From Aeromicrobium wangtongii (GTDB taxonomy: Bacteria > Actinomycetota > Actinomycetes > Propionibacteriales > Nocardioidaceae), in the NCBI RefSeq assembly GCF_024584515.1, contig NZ_CP102173.1:2356001-2420000 (forward strand): a stretch of 64,000 bases of DNA, given 5' to 3'. Positions 35,441 to 45,679 of this stretch are shown in pieces. Each line of letters begins with the position of its first letter. Positions within the stretch are counted from its first letter, which is position 1. Both the position numbers and the translations under genes were made by a program. The notes under the pieces were generated by a model. It made no database searches. It saw nothing but the letters and a program-made list of their open reading frames with translations, and was not told the DNA's origin.

Positions 35441-35952
35441 GCGTCGTCTCCTTCGGACAGACCGGACCGCGCGATGAACTCATCGACGATCTCGGCGGGG
35501 GTCGGAGTGATGTCGAAGGCCCAGCCGCGCTCGTCGTCCTCCAACGGCTCCAGCGTGTCCTCCTGGGAGGACAGCAGGGACGACGGCATGAAGTGATCGC
35601 GGTGCTCCATGCGGGACTTGATCAGGTCGTGGTCGCCGATCAGGTGCAGGAACACCACCTGCGGTGCGGCGTCGACCAGGACGTCGCGGTACGCCCGACG
35701 CAGCGCCGAGCAGCTGACGACTCCCCCGGTCTCGCCTCGCGCCGCGAGCCAGCGTCCGATGTCGGCGAGCCACGGCCAGCGGTCCTCGTCGGTCAGCGGC
35801 GTCCCGGCCGACATCTTGGCGATGTTGGCCTCGGAGTGGAAGGCGTCACCGTCCTCGTACTCCACCCCGAAGCGATCGGCCAGCTCGTGACCCACGGCGG
35901 ACTTCCCCACTCCGGAGATACCCATGACGACGACCAGCGGGGGCGGCTTCAT
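35437..35952 (-). CDS. gntK: Gluconokinase
   Basis: A 171-residue P-loop kinase that turns gluconate into 6-phosphogluconate for the pentose phosphate pathway. Walker A is GVSGVGKSAVG; DGDAFHSEANIAKMSAGTPL and DRWPWLADIGRWL are diagnostic. TACGGT (35959-35964) lies six bases before the ATG with no Shine-Dalgarno, the leaderless pattern. It is divergent from the membrane protein gene, 109 bases away. Confidence 0.93.
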   Translation of the reverse strand: MKPPPLVVVMGISGVGKSAVGHELADRFGVEYEDGDAFHSEANIAKMSAGTPLTDEDRWPWLADIGRWLAARGETGGVVSCSALRRAYRDVLVDAAPQVVFLHLIGDHDLIKSRMEHRDHFMPSSLLSSQEDTLEPLEDDERGWAFDITPTPAEIVDEFIARSGLSEGDDA

Positions 35953-36061
35953 GGATCGACCGTAACGCAGAAAGATGCTTTTCGGCGGTACCCACTTTCG
36001 GCGTCCCGATGCCGACCATCGGCCGATGCCGGGGGCGGCCGGACGTGCCTACGCTCGAGCG

Positions 36062-37036
36062 ATGTCGACCACGCGCACCCGCTGGGGCTCCGTCGTCGCT
36101 GTCATGGTGATCGCGCCATGGATGGCCGAGATGTCATGGGGCGGCATCCCCTTCACAGACGTGCTGCTGGTGATCGCCTTCCTCGGCCCGATGTACGGCG
36201 GAGCGGCGATCTTGATCCGTGAGGTCACCCGCCGGGCCGGACGTGGCTGGCCGACCGTGCTCCTCCTGGCGGCAGCGTTCGGCGTGCTCCAGGCAGGCGT
36301 CGTCGATCAGTCGCTGTTCAACCCCGAATACGCCCGGTACGACTTTCAGCACCCGCTGCACGTTGACGGGATCGACATCAGCCTGTACTACCTGGTTGCC
36401 TTCGTCACAGGTCATGTCGTCGTCAGCATCACGGTGCCGCTCGTCCTGGCGGAGAGCTGGTCGCCGTGTCCTGGCGAGCCGTGGCTGTCCCGCCGTGGTG
36501 TCCGGGTCGTCGCCGGCCTGTATGTCGTGGCGTCGGTCATCAATCACCTCGGGGTCAAGGACGAGGACGGGCGGGGCTTCCAGGCGTCCCCACTGCAGGT
36601 GGCTGTTGCGCTGGCAACCGTTGCGGCGCTCGTCGCGGTGGCGCTGTCCTGGCCGCGGCGCAGTGCCACCAACGCACGCGTTCCCCCACCGTGGGCGATG
36701 GCGTGCCTCGGATTCGCCGGCTACCTGTTCCACCTGCCGAGCGAGGACGCTGCCGCGATCGCCGTTGCGGTCGCGGTCATCGGGGGCACGAGCGCCGTCG
36801 TGGGTCGCTGGGGACGGTCTGCCGGCTGGACGGCCGAGCACGTGTTCGGGCTGGCGCTGGGTGTCACGCTGACGGGCGTGGTCATCCCGTTCGTCGCCGA
36901 TCCCTACGCGGCGGACGTCGGCCGCGCGCGAGAGATGCTCGACGACGGGGTCGCAGCGGCCATCTGTCTGGTCGGTGCCGGGTTGACCGTGTGGAGGCGC
37001 AGGCGCCGGCACCGTCCGGCTACAGCAGGTCCTTGA
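36062..37036 (+). CDS. Multi-pass membrane protein, function unknown
   Basis: A 324-residue protein with about eight predicted membrane helices; the first (SVVAVMVIAPWMAEMSWGG) is followed by FLGPMYGGAAILIREVTRR, a short conserved-looking loop. I do not recognise the family. TACGCT (36050-36055) is six bases before the ATG at 36062, favouring that start over an open extension upstream. The last 17 bases overlap the end of the convergent ffh gene. Confidence 0.65.
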   Translation: MSTTRTRWGSVVAVMVIAPWMAEMSWGGIPFTDVLLVIAFLGPMYGGAAILIREVTRRAGRGWPTVLLLAAAFGVLQAGVVDQSLFNPEYARYDFQHPLHVDGIDISLYYLVAFVTGHVVVSITVPLVLAESWSPCPGEPWLSRRGVRVVAGLYVVASVINHLGVKDEDGRGFQASPLQVAVALATVAALVAVALSWPRRSATNARVPPPWAMACLGFAGYLFHLPSEDAAAIAVAVAVIGGTSAVVGRWGRSAGWTAEHVFGLALGVTLTGVVIPFVADPYAADVGRAREMLDDGVAAAICLVGAGLTVWRRRRRHRPATAGP

Positions 37037-38555
37037 GCTCCTTGGGCAGCTCGAAGTCCTGTGCGCCCTGGGCCGGGAAGCCGAATGCGTTGGCGCCCTC
37101 GTTCTTGGGCGCCGCGCCGCTGGCAGCCGCGGCACGCTTGGCCGGGTTGCCCGACACACGCTTGCCCTTCTTCTTCTGCTGCGGCTTCTGCTTGGCGCCG
37201 GCGCGCTTGCCGGCACCCGGCAGACCGGGCATGCCCGGCATCCCGGGGATGCCGCCGCCCTTGGCCATCTGCTGCATCATCTTGCGGGCCTCGAAGAATC
37301 GGTCGACCAGACCGTTGACGTCGCTGACCTTCGTGCCCGATCCCCGCGAGATACGGGCGCGGCGCGATCCGTCGATGATCTTGGGGTTGGTGCGCTCGGC
37401 CGGAGTCATCGACAAGATGATGGCCTTGATCTTGTCGACCTCGCGGTCGTCGAAGTTGGCCAGCTGGTCCTTGTACTGACCCATCCCCGGCAGCAGGCCG
37501 ACGATCTTGGACATCGAGCCCATCTTGGAGATGGCTTCCATCTGCTTGAGGAAGTCGTCCAGCGTGAACGACCCGCCCATCAGCTTCTCGGCGTCCTTGG
37601 CGGCCTGATCGGCGTCGAAGGCCTTCTCGGCCTGCTCGATCAGGGTCAGCATGTCGCCCATGTCGAGGATGCGCCCGGCCATGCGGTCGGGGTGGAAGAC
37701 GTCGAAGTCCTTGAGCTTCTCGCCCGTGGACGCGAACATGATCGGCCGGCCCGTGATCGACCGGACCGACAGCGCGGCACCACCGCGGGCGTCGCCGTCG
37801 AGCTTGGTCAGGACGACACCGGTGAAGTCGACGCCCTCGAGGAAGGCCTGCGCCGTGACGACGGCGTCCTGGCCGATCATGGCGTCGATGACGAACAGGA
37901 CCTCGTCGGGGTTGACCGCGGCACGGATGTCGGCGGCCTGCTGCATCAGCTCGGCGTCGATGCCCAGGCGTCCGGCGGTGTCGACCACGACGACGTCGTG
38001 CAGGGTCCGCTGCGCCTCGGCCACACCGGCCCGCGCGACCTGGACGGGATCGCCGACGCCGTTGCCGGGCTCGGGCGCGAACACCGTGACACCGGCCTGC
38101 TGGCCCACGACCTGCAGCTGGGTGACGGCGTTGGGGCGCTGGAGGTCGGCCGCGACGAGCATGGGCGACTTGCCCTGCTCCTTGAGCCACAGCGCGAGCT
38201 TGCCGGCCAGCGTCGTCTTGCCGGCACCCTGGAGGCCGGCGAGCATGATGACGGTCGGGCCGTTCTTGGCGTACTGGATGCGTCGGGTCTCGCCACCGAG
38301 GATCTCGATGAGCTCGTCGTTGACGATCTTGACGACCTGCTGGGCGGGGTTCAGCGCCTGGCTGACCTCGACACCGAGGGCGCGCTCCTTGACCTTGGCG
38401 ATGAACTCGCGGACGACCGGGACCGCGACGTCGGCGTCGAGCAGGGCGACGCGGATCTCGCGCGCGACCGCGTCGATGTCGGCCTCGGAGAGCCGGCCCT
38501 TGCCACGCAGGTTCTTGAACGCTGACTGCAGGCGGTCTTGCAGGGTGTCGAACAT
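37020..38555 (-). CDS. ffh: Signal recognition particle protein Ffh (SRP54)
   Basis: A 511-residue GTPase that, with SRP RNA, targets nascent membrane proteins to the membrane. The N domain is followed by G1 GLQGAGKTT (107-115), DTAGR, and TKLDGDARGGAAL; the methionine-rich M domain (SRRARISRGSGTKVSDV, then MMQQMAKGGGIPGMPGMPG) binds the RNA and signal peptide. A Lys-rich C-terminal extension follows. Partner ftsY is 5.4 kb away on the same strand. Confidence 0.97.
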   Translation of the reverse strand: MFDTLQDRLQSAFKNLRGKGRLSEADIDAVAREIRVALLDADVAVPVVREFIAKVKERALGVEVSQALNPAQQVVKIVNDELIEILGGETRRIQYAKNGPTVIMLAGLQGAGKTTLAGKLALWLKEQGKSPMLVAADLQRPNAVTQLQVVGQQAGVTVFAPEPGNGVGDPVQVARAGVAEAQRTLHDVVVVDTAGRLGIDAELMQQAADIRAAVNPDEVLFVIDAMIGQDAVVTAQAFLEGVDFTGVVLTKLDGDARGGAALSVRSITGRPIMFASTGEKLKDFDVFHPDRMAGRILDMGDMLTLIEQAEKAFDADQAAKDAEKLMGGSFTLDDFLKQMEAISKMGSMSKIVGLLPGMGQYKDQLANFDDREVDKIKAIILSMTPAERTNPKIIDGSRRARISRGSGTKVSDVNGLVDRFFEARKMMQQMAKGGGIPGMPGMPGLPGAGKRAGAKQKPQQKKKGKRVSGNPAKRAAAASGAAPKNEGANAFGFPAQGAQDFELPKELKDLL

Positions 38556-38648
38556 GGAGCGGCGACGTCCTCAGGTGGGAAGAAATACGGTCTGCTCAAC
38601 TCTAACCGAGCCCCCTCAGGTCTCGGGCACGACCGCACGAACGGGCCG

Positions 38649-40931
38649 TCAGGCGAGGTCGGACGCGACCGCGGAGCGCAGCGACTCGGCGGTCGCGTCG
38701 CTCAGCCGCCCACCGGCGGCGTCGACGACGTAGAAGACGTCGCGCACCTCGTCGCCGTACGTCGACATGTGTGCCGAGCGGATCGACAGGCCCAGCGATG
38801 CGATGCGGTCGCACACCGTCCACACCAGTCCGCGGCGGTCACGAGCGCGCACCTCCAGGACCGTGGCGGTCTCGGTGACGCGGCCCAGCAGACGGACCCG
38901 GGCGTCCGGCGCGTCGGGGATCGCTGCCAGCTCGAGGCGTCCGGCCAGGTCGAGCTCGCCGGCCATCGCGGGACGCAGCCGGTCACGCAGTCGGGCCGGG
39001 TCGACATCGGACCGGGAGACCTCCCACAGCGTCACCGCGGCATCGTCCAGCGTGACGGTGCGCGCCGACCTGATGGCCAGGCCGGCCAGCGCCAGGCCTC
39101 CGGCGAGCTCGGCCATGACGCCGGGACGGTTGGCCGTCACGATGGTGAGCAACGATCCGCCCTGGTGCGGCTCCACGGTCACGGTGAAGTCCGATGGTCC
39201 CGTGGTGCCTCGCGCCGGGATGGGCACGTGCGCGGGCCACCCCTCGTACGTCGTCGCGTCGGGTGTCGGCACCGAATCGTCCAGCACCTGGCGCACCTTG
39301 GCCACCAGGCCCTCCACCAGACCGCGTCGCCATCCCGTCCACGCGGTGGCGCTGGTCGCCAGCGCGTCGGAGGCCGACAGGGCGCTGAGCAGGTCCAGGA
39401 AGTCCTCGGTGCCGACGATCTCGGCGACGTTGGCGGCGGTCGACGGGTCCTCGATGTCACGGCGGGTCGCGATGGTCGGCAGCAGCAGGTGCCACCGCAC
39501 GAGCTTGCCGATGACCGCCGCATCGTCGGGCGTGAATCCCCAGCGCAGGGCGATCTCGGCGGCCATCGGCTCCCCCGCCTCGGAGTGGTCCGCGCCGTCG
39601 ACGCCCTTGCCGATGTCGTGGAGCAGGGCCGCCACCGCGAGCAGGTCCGGGCGCGCGACATCGCGTCGCAGCCCGGCGGCGTTGACGCAGGTCTCGACGC
39701 TGTGCCGGTCGACCGTGAAGCGGTGCACCGGTGAGGACGATCCACGCAGCCGGATCGGGCCCCACTCGGGCAGCAGGCGCTCGACGACGCCGGCGAAGTC
39801 CAGCTCGTCCCACACCGGCACGAGCCCCGGCCCGGCGGTCAGCAGGTCGACCAGGTACCGGGTCGTCGACGGGGCCCATGGATCGGGCAGGTCCCCCATC
39901 GTCGTGGCGAGGCGCCGGGCCGAGCCGGAGCTGAGCGGGAGGCCGGAGCGCGCTGCGGCGGCCGCAGCGCGAAGGGCGATCTCGGGGTCTGCCGACGGAT
40001 CGGCCGTCCTGGTCACGATGACCTCGCCGTCCAGCACGCCGACGCCGTCGTCGACCTGCTGGACGAGCGGGCCCTTCGCGGTGAAGGCGCCCTTGCGGGT
40101 GATGGGGGCCAGCGCGTCGTCGACCTTGCGCCAGGCCATCGACGCGAGGTGCGCGATGCGCCGGCCGACCTGCCGGGCGTGCAGGTCCAGCTCGACGGGC
40201 TCCATCCCGAGCAGGCGAGCGACATCGGGGACCATCTCGGGGCCCAGCCGCTCGACCCGGCGGCCGGCGGCCTCGTGCAAGGCGTCACGGATGTCCAGCA
40301 GCTCGTTGCGCAGCTGCTCGGACTCCGTGTGCGGGACGTCGATCAGCCACGTGGCGACCAGCGCGCGCAGCGTGACGCTGTCGCGCAGCCCTCCGCCGGA
40401 CTCCTTCAGGTCGGGGACGGCAGCGTGCGCCAGCCAGCCGGACCGCTCGATCCGGGCCGTCCGGGCGGTGCGCACCTCCTCGACGCGGGTGCGGGCGTCC
40501 CGCCGCCAGTCGGCCAGCACCTCGGACCGCAGGGCCATGACCAGGCCGGTGTCGCCGGTGACCGGCCGCGCATCCAGCATGCCCATCGCGGCCCGGTGGT
40601 CGGTGGCCGCAGCCTCACGCATCTGGATCGTGTCGCGCACCGAGTGGTCCAGCGCGACGCCGTCGTCCCACAGGGGGTACCAGATCGCCTCGGCGACCTG
40701 CCGCACGACGGACTCGGCGACCGACGGGTCGTGCAGCAGCACGACGTCCAGGTCGCTGAACGGCGAGAGCTCCGACCGCCCGTACCCACCGACGGCGACC
40801 AGCGCCATCCGCGGTCCCCCCCGGGGATCGTCACCGGGCGGCGACGCCGCGGCGAACAGCTGGCGCAACCGCCGGTCGGCCCCGAGAGCCCGCTCGGCAC
40901 GGCGACGGGCGAGATCGGGGTGCACGGTCAC
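38649..40931 (-). CDS. glnD: [Protein-PII] uridylyltransferase/uridylyl-removing enzyme
   Basis: A 760-residue bifunctional nitrogen sensor that modifies PII according to glutamine level (in mycobacteria it adenylylates). Domains: nucleotidyltransferase with GGYGRSELSPFSDLDVVLLH (about 45-65), the GlnE-linked helical region, an HD domain with LLHDIGKGVDG (about 440), and two C-terminal ACT domains (about 590-760). TAGCCT (40938-40943) is exactly six bases before GTG 40931; a GTG at 40937 is the alternative. It is therefore separately transcribed from amt-glnB. Confidence 0.94.
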   Translation of the reverse strand: MTVHPDLARRRAERALGADRRLRQLFAAASPPGDDPRGGPRMALVAVGGYGRSELSPFSDLDVVLLHDPSVAESVVRQVAEAIWYPLWDDGVALDHSVRDTIQMREAAATDHRAAMGMLDARPVTGDTGLVMALRSEVLADWRRDARTRVEEVRTARTARIERSGWLAHAAVPDLKESGGGLRDSVTLRALVATWLIDVPHTESEQLRNELLDIRDALHEAAGRRVERLGPEMVPDVARLLGMEPVELDLHARQVGRRIAHLASMAWRKVDDALAPITRKGAFTAKGPLVQQVDDGVGVLDGEVIVTRTADPSADPEIALRAAAAAARSGLPLSSGSARRLATTMGDLPDPWAPSTTRYLVDLLTAGPGLVPVWDELDFAGVVERLLPEWGPIRLRGSSSPVHRFTVDRHSVETCVNAAGLRRDVARPDLLAVAALLHDIGKGVDGADHSEAGEPMAAEIALRWGFTPDDAAVIGKLVRWHLLLPTIATRRDIEDPSTAANVAEIVGTEDFLDLLSALSASDALATSATAWTGWRRGLVEGLVAKVRQVLDDSVPTPDATTYEGWPAHVPIPARGTTGPSDFTVTVEPHQGGSLLTIVTANRPGVMAELAGGLALAGLAIRSARTVTLDDAAVTLWEVSRSDVDPARLRDRLRPAMAGELDLAGRLELAAIPDAPDARVRLLGRVTETATVLEVRARDRRGLVWTVCDRIASLGLSIRSAHMSTYGDEVRDVFYVVDAAGGRLSDATAESLRSAVASDLA

Positions 40932-40959
40932 GCCCACAGGCTAGTGCCGCCCGACACGA

Positions 40960-41022
40960 CGCTGGGCCTGACGTTCTGACGAACACGCCGACGGCGTGTC
41001 TGCCAGAACGTCAGGCCCAGCG
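40960..41022 (-). terminator. Nested hairpin between glnB and glnD
   Basis: Perfect 19-bp arms (40960-40978 and 41004-41022) enclose a second perfect 8-bp hairpin (ACACGCCG-A-CGGCGTGT, 40983-40999). It starts 12 bases after the glnB stop and should end the amt-glnB transcript before glnD. The arms are much longer than a normal terminator stem. Confidence 0.7.
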
Positions 41023-41034
41023 GGGCGGGGTGGG

Positions 41035-42638
<1,604 letters not shown>

Positions 42639-42760
42639 GAAACCTCCGAAAGGATGAAGTGCTGCGGATGAGGTGCCATCCGCTGCATGACAGCCTGATG
42701 TCGGAGGATTTCGCGATGCCGCCGCGCATGTTGCACCCAGGTCACGAAATGCGCGGTCGT

Positions 42761-42776
42761 GTTAACAGCGCGTTAC
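42761..42776 (-). promoter_or_regulatory. GlnR-like half site upstream of amt copy 2
   Basis: On the minus strand it reads GTAAC-GCGCTG-TTAAC, followed by AC, the same layout and nearly the same distance from the start codon (123 bases) as the element before the other amt gene (139 bases). That recurrence is the main support. Confidence 0.5.
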
Positions 42777-42793
42777 GTGCCGGACCGAGTGCG

Positions 42794-43921
42794 TCAGGAC
42801 AGCAGCGCGTCGACGAACTCCTCGGCGTCGAACGGGGCCAGGTCGTCGGCGCCCTCGCCGAGACCGATGAACTTGACCGGGACACCGAGCTCGCGCTGGA
42901 CCGCGATGACGATGCCGCCCTTGGCGGTGCCGTCCAGCTTGGTCAGGACGATGCCGGTGACCTCGACGACCTCACCGAAGACACGGGCCTGGGTCAGGCC
43001 GTTCTGGCCCGTCGTGGCGTCGATGACCAGCAGCACCTCCGTGACCGGCGCCTGCTTCTCGATGACCCGCTTGACCTTGCCGAGCTCGTCCATCAGGCCG
43101 GACTTGGTGTGCAGACGTCCGGCGGTGTCGACCAGGACGACGTCGGCGCCCTCGGCGATACCGCGCTGGACCGCTTCGAACCCGACGCTCGCGGGGTCGC
43201 CGCCCTCGGGGCCGCGCACCGTCGGGACGCCCACGCGCTCGCCCCAGGTCTGCAGCTGATCGGCGGCCGCGGCGCGGAACGTGTCGGCCGCGCCCAGGAT
43301 CGTGTTCTTCTCCTCGGCCACCAGCACGCGGGCGAGACGGCCGACGGTCGTGGTCTTGCCGGTGCCGTTGACGCCCACAACCAGGACGACGCCGGGCTTG
43401 CCGTCCGCGCCCTGCGCCGTCAGCGACCGGTCGAGCGTCGGGTCGACCAGGCGGATCAGCTCCTCGCGCAGCGCGGCCTTGGCCTGCTCGGGATCGGTGA
43501 TGCCCTCGACGCGCAGCTTCGTGCGCAGGTTCTGCACCAGCTCGTCGGTCGCGGTGACGCCGACGTCGGCGGCCAGCAGGGTGTCCTCGATCTCCTCCCA
43601 CGCGGCATCGTCCAGCGTGGAGCGGCCGAGCACTGCCAGCAGCCCGCGCCCCAGCGCGCCCTGCGACTTGGCCAGCCGCGTGCGCAGGCGGACGAGGCGT
43701 CCCTGCGGGGTCTCGGGACGCTCGATCGTCGAGGTCGGCGCGACCTCCACCGGACCCGGCTCAGCGGGTTCCCCCTCCTCGACCCGCGACGGCGGCTCGA
43801 TCGGTCGCGTCTTGGCGGCAGGCGGCAGCTGCTTGCGCGTCCGCGTCGCGACGAGCGCGACACCTCCGCCCACCAGGACGACAACAGCGGCAATGATGAG
43901 GATGAGGGCAGTCGTGGTCAC
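42794..43921 (-). CDS. ftsY: Signal recognition particle receptor FtsY
   Basis: A 375-residue SRP receptor GTPase. An N-terminal membrane helix (about 5-25) and a Pro/Glu-rich linker (30-75) precede the NG domain: G1 GVNGTGKTT (183-191), AADTFRAAAADQL, DTAGRLHTK and TKLDGTAKGG. It docks SRP at the membrane. GTG start with TAGGAT (43928-43933) six bases upstream, leaderless. It follows smc in many actinobacteria; here about 8.7 kb including cydABDC separates the two. Confidence 0.96.
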   Translation of the reverse strand: MTTTALILIIAAVVVLVGGGVALVATRTRKQLPPAAKTRPIEPPSRVEEGEPAEPGPVEVAPTSTIERPETPQGRLVRLRTRLAKSQGALGRGLLAVLGRSTLDDAAWEEIEDTLLAADVGVTATDELVQNLRTKLRVEGITDPEQAKAALREELIRLVDPTLDRSLTAQGADGKPGVVLVVGVNGTGKTTTVGRLARVLVAEEKNTILGAADTFRAAAADQLQTWGERVGVPTVRGPEGGDPASVGFEAVQRGIAEGADVVLVDTAGRLHTKSGLMDELGKVKRVIEKQAPVTEVLLVIDATTGQNGLTQARVFGEVVEVTGIVLTKLDGTAKGGIVIAVQRELGVPVKFIGLGEGADDLAPFDAEEFVDALLS

Positions 43922-43980
43922 CGCTCGATCCTACGGCGTGGCCGATGCGGCCCGCCTGACCCCGGCCTCGCCCCCGGCCG

Positions 43981-44072
43981 ACGGTTTACCACGGTCCCTC
44001 GGCAAACCGTGTCCGCCCAAGGGAAATCTCCCTCGGGAGGACGACGTTTGCCGAGGGACCGTGGTAAACCGT
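43981..44072. repeat. Long perfect inverted repeat between cydC and ftsY
   Basis: Two perfect 27-bp arms (43981-44007 and 44046-44072) flank a 38-base loop that holds GGGAAATCTCCC. It begins 18 bases after the cydC stop, so it may terminate the cyd operon and insulate ftsY. The arm length far exceeds a usual terminator. Confidence 0.8.
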
Positions 44073-44089
44073 TTTCGCGGGCGGACGCG

Positions 44090-45679
44090 TCAGCGCCCGG
44101 CGGTGACCGCCTCGGCGCCCACGAGGACCTGTCGTCCGACGCGCTCCAAGACCTTCGGGGAGTGGGAGACGATCACCAGGCTGCGTCCGGGCGCGAGCGC
44201 GAGGACGTCATCCAGCATCGCGTCGGCGGCGGCCTCGTCGAGGTGCTCGGTGGGCTCGTCGAGGACCAGGATGCGGTGGCCGCCCAGCACCAGACGGGCC
44301 AGGCACAGCCGCTGTCGCTCGCCACCGGACAGCCGGTTGCCCCGCTCCCCCACCCGGGTGCCAAGTCCGTCCGGCAGCGAGGTCACGAAGTCCTCGAGGC
44401 CGGCCGTGGACAGGGCACGCAGCATGTCCTGGTCGTCGGCGGACGGGTCGGCGATGCGCAGGTTCTCGCGGATCGTGGTGTCGAACACGATCTCGTCCTG
44501 GCCCAGGTAGCCGATGACGCCGCGGACGTCGGAGGCCGCGAGGTCGCGGATGTCGACGCCGCCGAGCAGCACCTGCCCCCCGCGGGGCTCCACCAGCCGA
44601 GCGAGGGTGTGCGCGAAGGTGCTCTTGCCCGACCCGCTGGGCCCCGTCACCGCGATGACGTCACCCGCGGGCAGGTCGAGCTCGATGCCGTCCGCGACCG
44701 TCGACGTCCACCCGACCGCGAGATCGTGCACCCGCAGGTCGTGGGACGCGGGCAGCGGGAGCGGCTCGGTCGGGTCGGTGATCGCCGCGTCCGCGACAGC
44801 CAGCTCCCCGAGGCGCGCCTCCGCACCCTCGATCTCGGGCCGCAGCCGCTCGGCCTCCGCCAGCGTGGACAGCGACTCCACCAGCGCGAGCGGCGCGAGG
44901 ACCACGACGCCCACGAGCACCGGCGCGAGGCCGCCGGACAGGGCAGCGATCGTGGCGACGGCCGCACCGGTGGCCAGCAGCACGATCGCCTCACCCAGGC
45001 CTGTGACGACGGCCGCGCGACGTTGCGCCGCCGCCAGCGAGGCGGTCGCGCGACGGGTCTCGCGGCGCAGGACGTCGGTCGCGCCATAGGCGACGAGGTC
45101 CTGGGCGGCCAGCACGGCCTGCGAGACGTCCGCCGACAGATCGCCTCGCCACTGGGCGGTGAGCTCCCCGGCCCGCCGTACCGACCACGGCACCACGACG
45201 CGGATCGCGGCCATCGCCGCGAGCGTCGAGGCGGCCAGCACGGCACCGGCGAGGGGGTCGATCACCGCCACCAGCGCGATGGTGACCGCTGACGAGACGA
45301 TCGCCACGACCCACGGCCCGCGCAGCCGCAGCACCCGGTCCTGGATCGCGTCGACGTCTGACACGACCCGGCTGACCAGGTCGCCACGCCGGTGCGCCGG
45401 CATGCCGCCGGGCGCGATCCGGTCCAGATCCCGGTAGACGGCGACCCGCGCCTCGGTGATGCGCGCGAACGTCGCATCGTGGGTCAGGAGCCGCTCGACG
45501 TATCGCAGCGCCGCCCGGGACAGCCCGAAGAAGCGCACGCCGACGATCGCGACCATCAGGTACAAGACCGGCGGACGCTCGGCCGCGCGCACGATCAACC
45601 ACGCCGAGACCAGGAGCAGGGCGATGCCGGCGAGCTCGGACAGGACGCCGAACGTGCGTCCCCACAACATCTTCTTCAT
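44090..45679 (-). CDS. cydC: Cysteine/glutathione-type ABC exporter subunit CydC
   Basis: A 529-residue half-transporter needed for cytochrome bd assembly. Six membrane helices lie in the first 300 residues (with LSRAALRYVERLLTHDATFA, typical for CydC), then the ATPase domain: Walker A GPSGSGKST, signature LSGGERQRL and Walker B LVLDEPTEHLD. Starts with an ATGA overlap on cydD. With CydD it exports thiols that keep the periplasmic face suitable for bd oxidase maturation. Confidence 0.9.
   Translation of the reverse strand: MKKMLWGRTFGVLSELAGIALLLVSAWLIVRAAERPPVLYLMVAIVGVRFFGLSRAALRYVERLLTHDATFARITEARVAVYRDLDRIAPGGMPAHRRGDLVSRVVSDVDAIQDRVLRLRGPWVVAIVSSAVTIALVAVIDPLAGAVLAASTLAAMAAIRVVVPWSVRRAGELTAQWRGDLSADVSQAVLAAQDLVAYGATDVLRRETRRATASLAAAQRRAAVVTGLGEAIVLLATGAAVATIAALSGGLAPVLVGVVVLAPLALVESLSTLAEAERLRPEIEGAEARLGELAVADAAITDPTEPLPLPASHDLRVHDLAVGWTSTVADGIELDLPAGDVIAVTGPSGSGKSTFAHTLARLVEPRGGQVLLGGVDIRDLAASDVRGVIGYLGQDEIVFDTTIRENLRIADPSADDQDMLRALSTAGLEDFVTSLPDGLGTRVGERGNRLSGGERQRLCLARLVLGGHRILVLDEPTEHLDEAAADAMLDDVLALAPGRSLVIVSHSPKVLERVGRQVLVGAEAVTAGR

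Noticed and set aside
32313..35477. A 1054-codon open frame on the plus strand opposite the ABC exporter and gntP
   Set aside because: It crosses three real minus-strand genes and has His/Asp/Arg-rich, unfolded composition typical of antisense frames.
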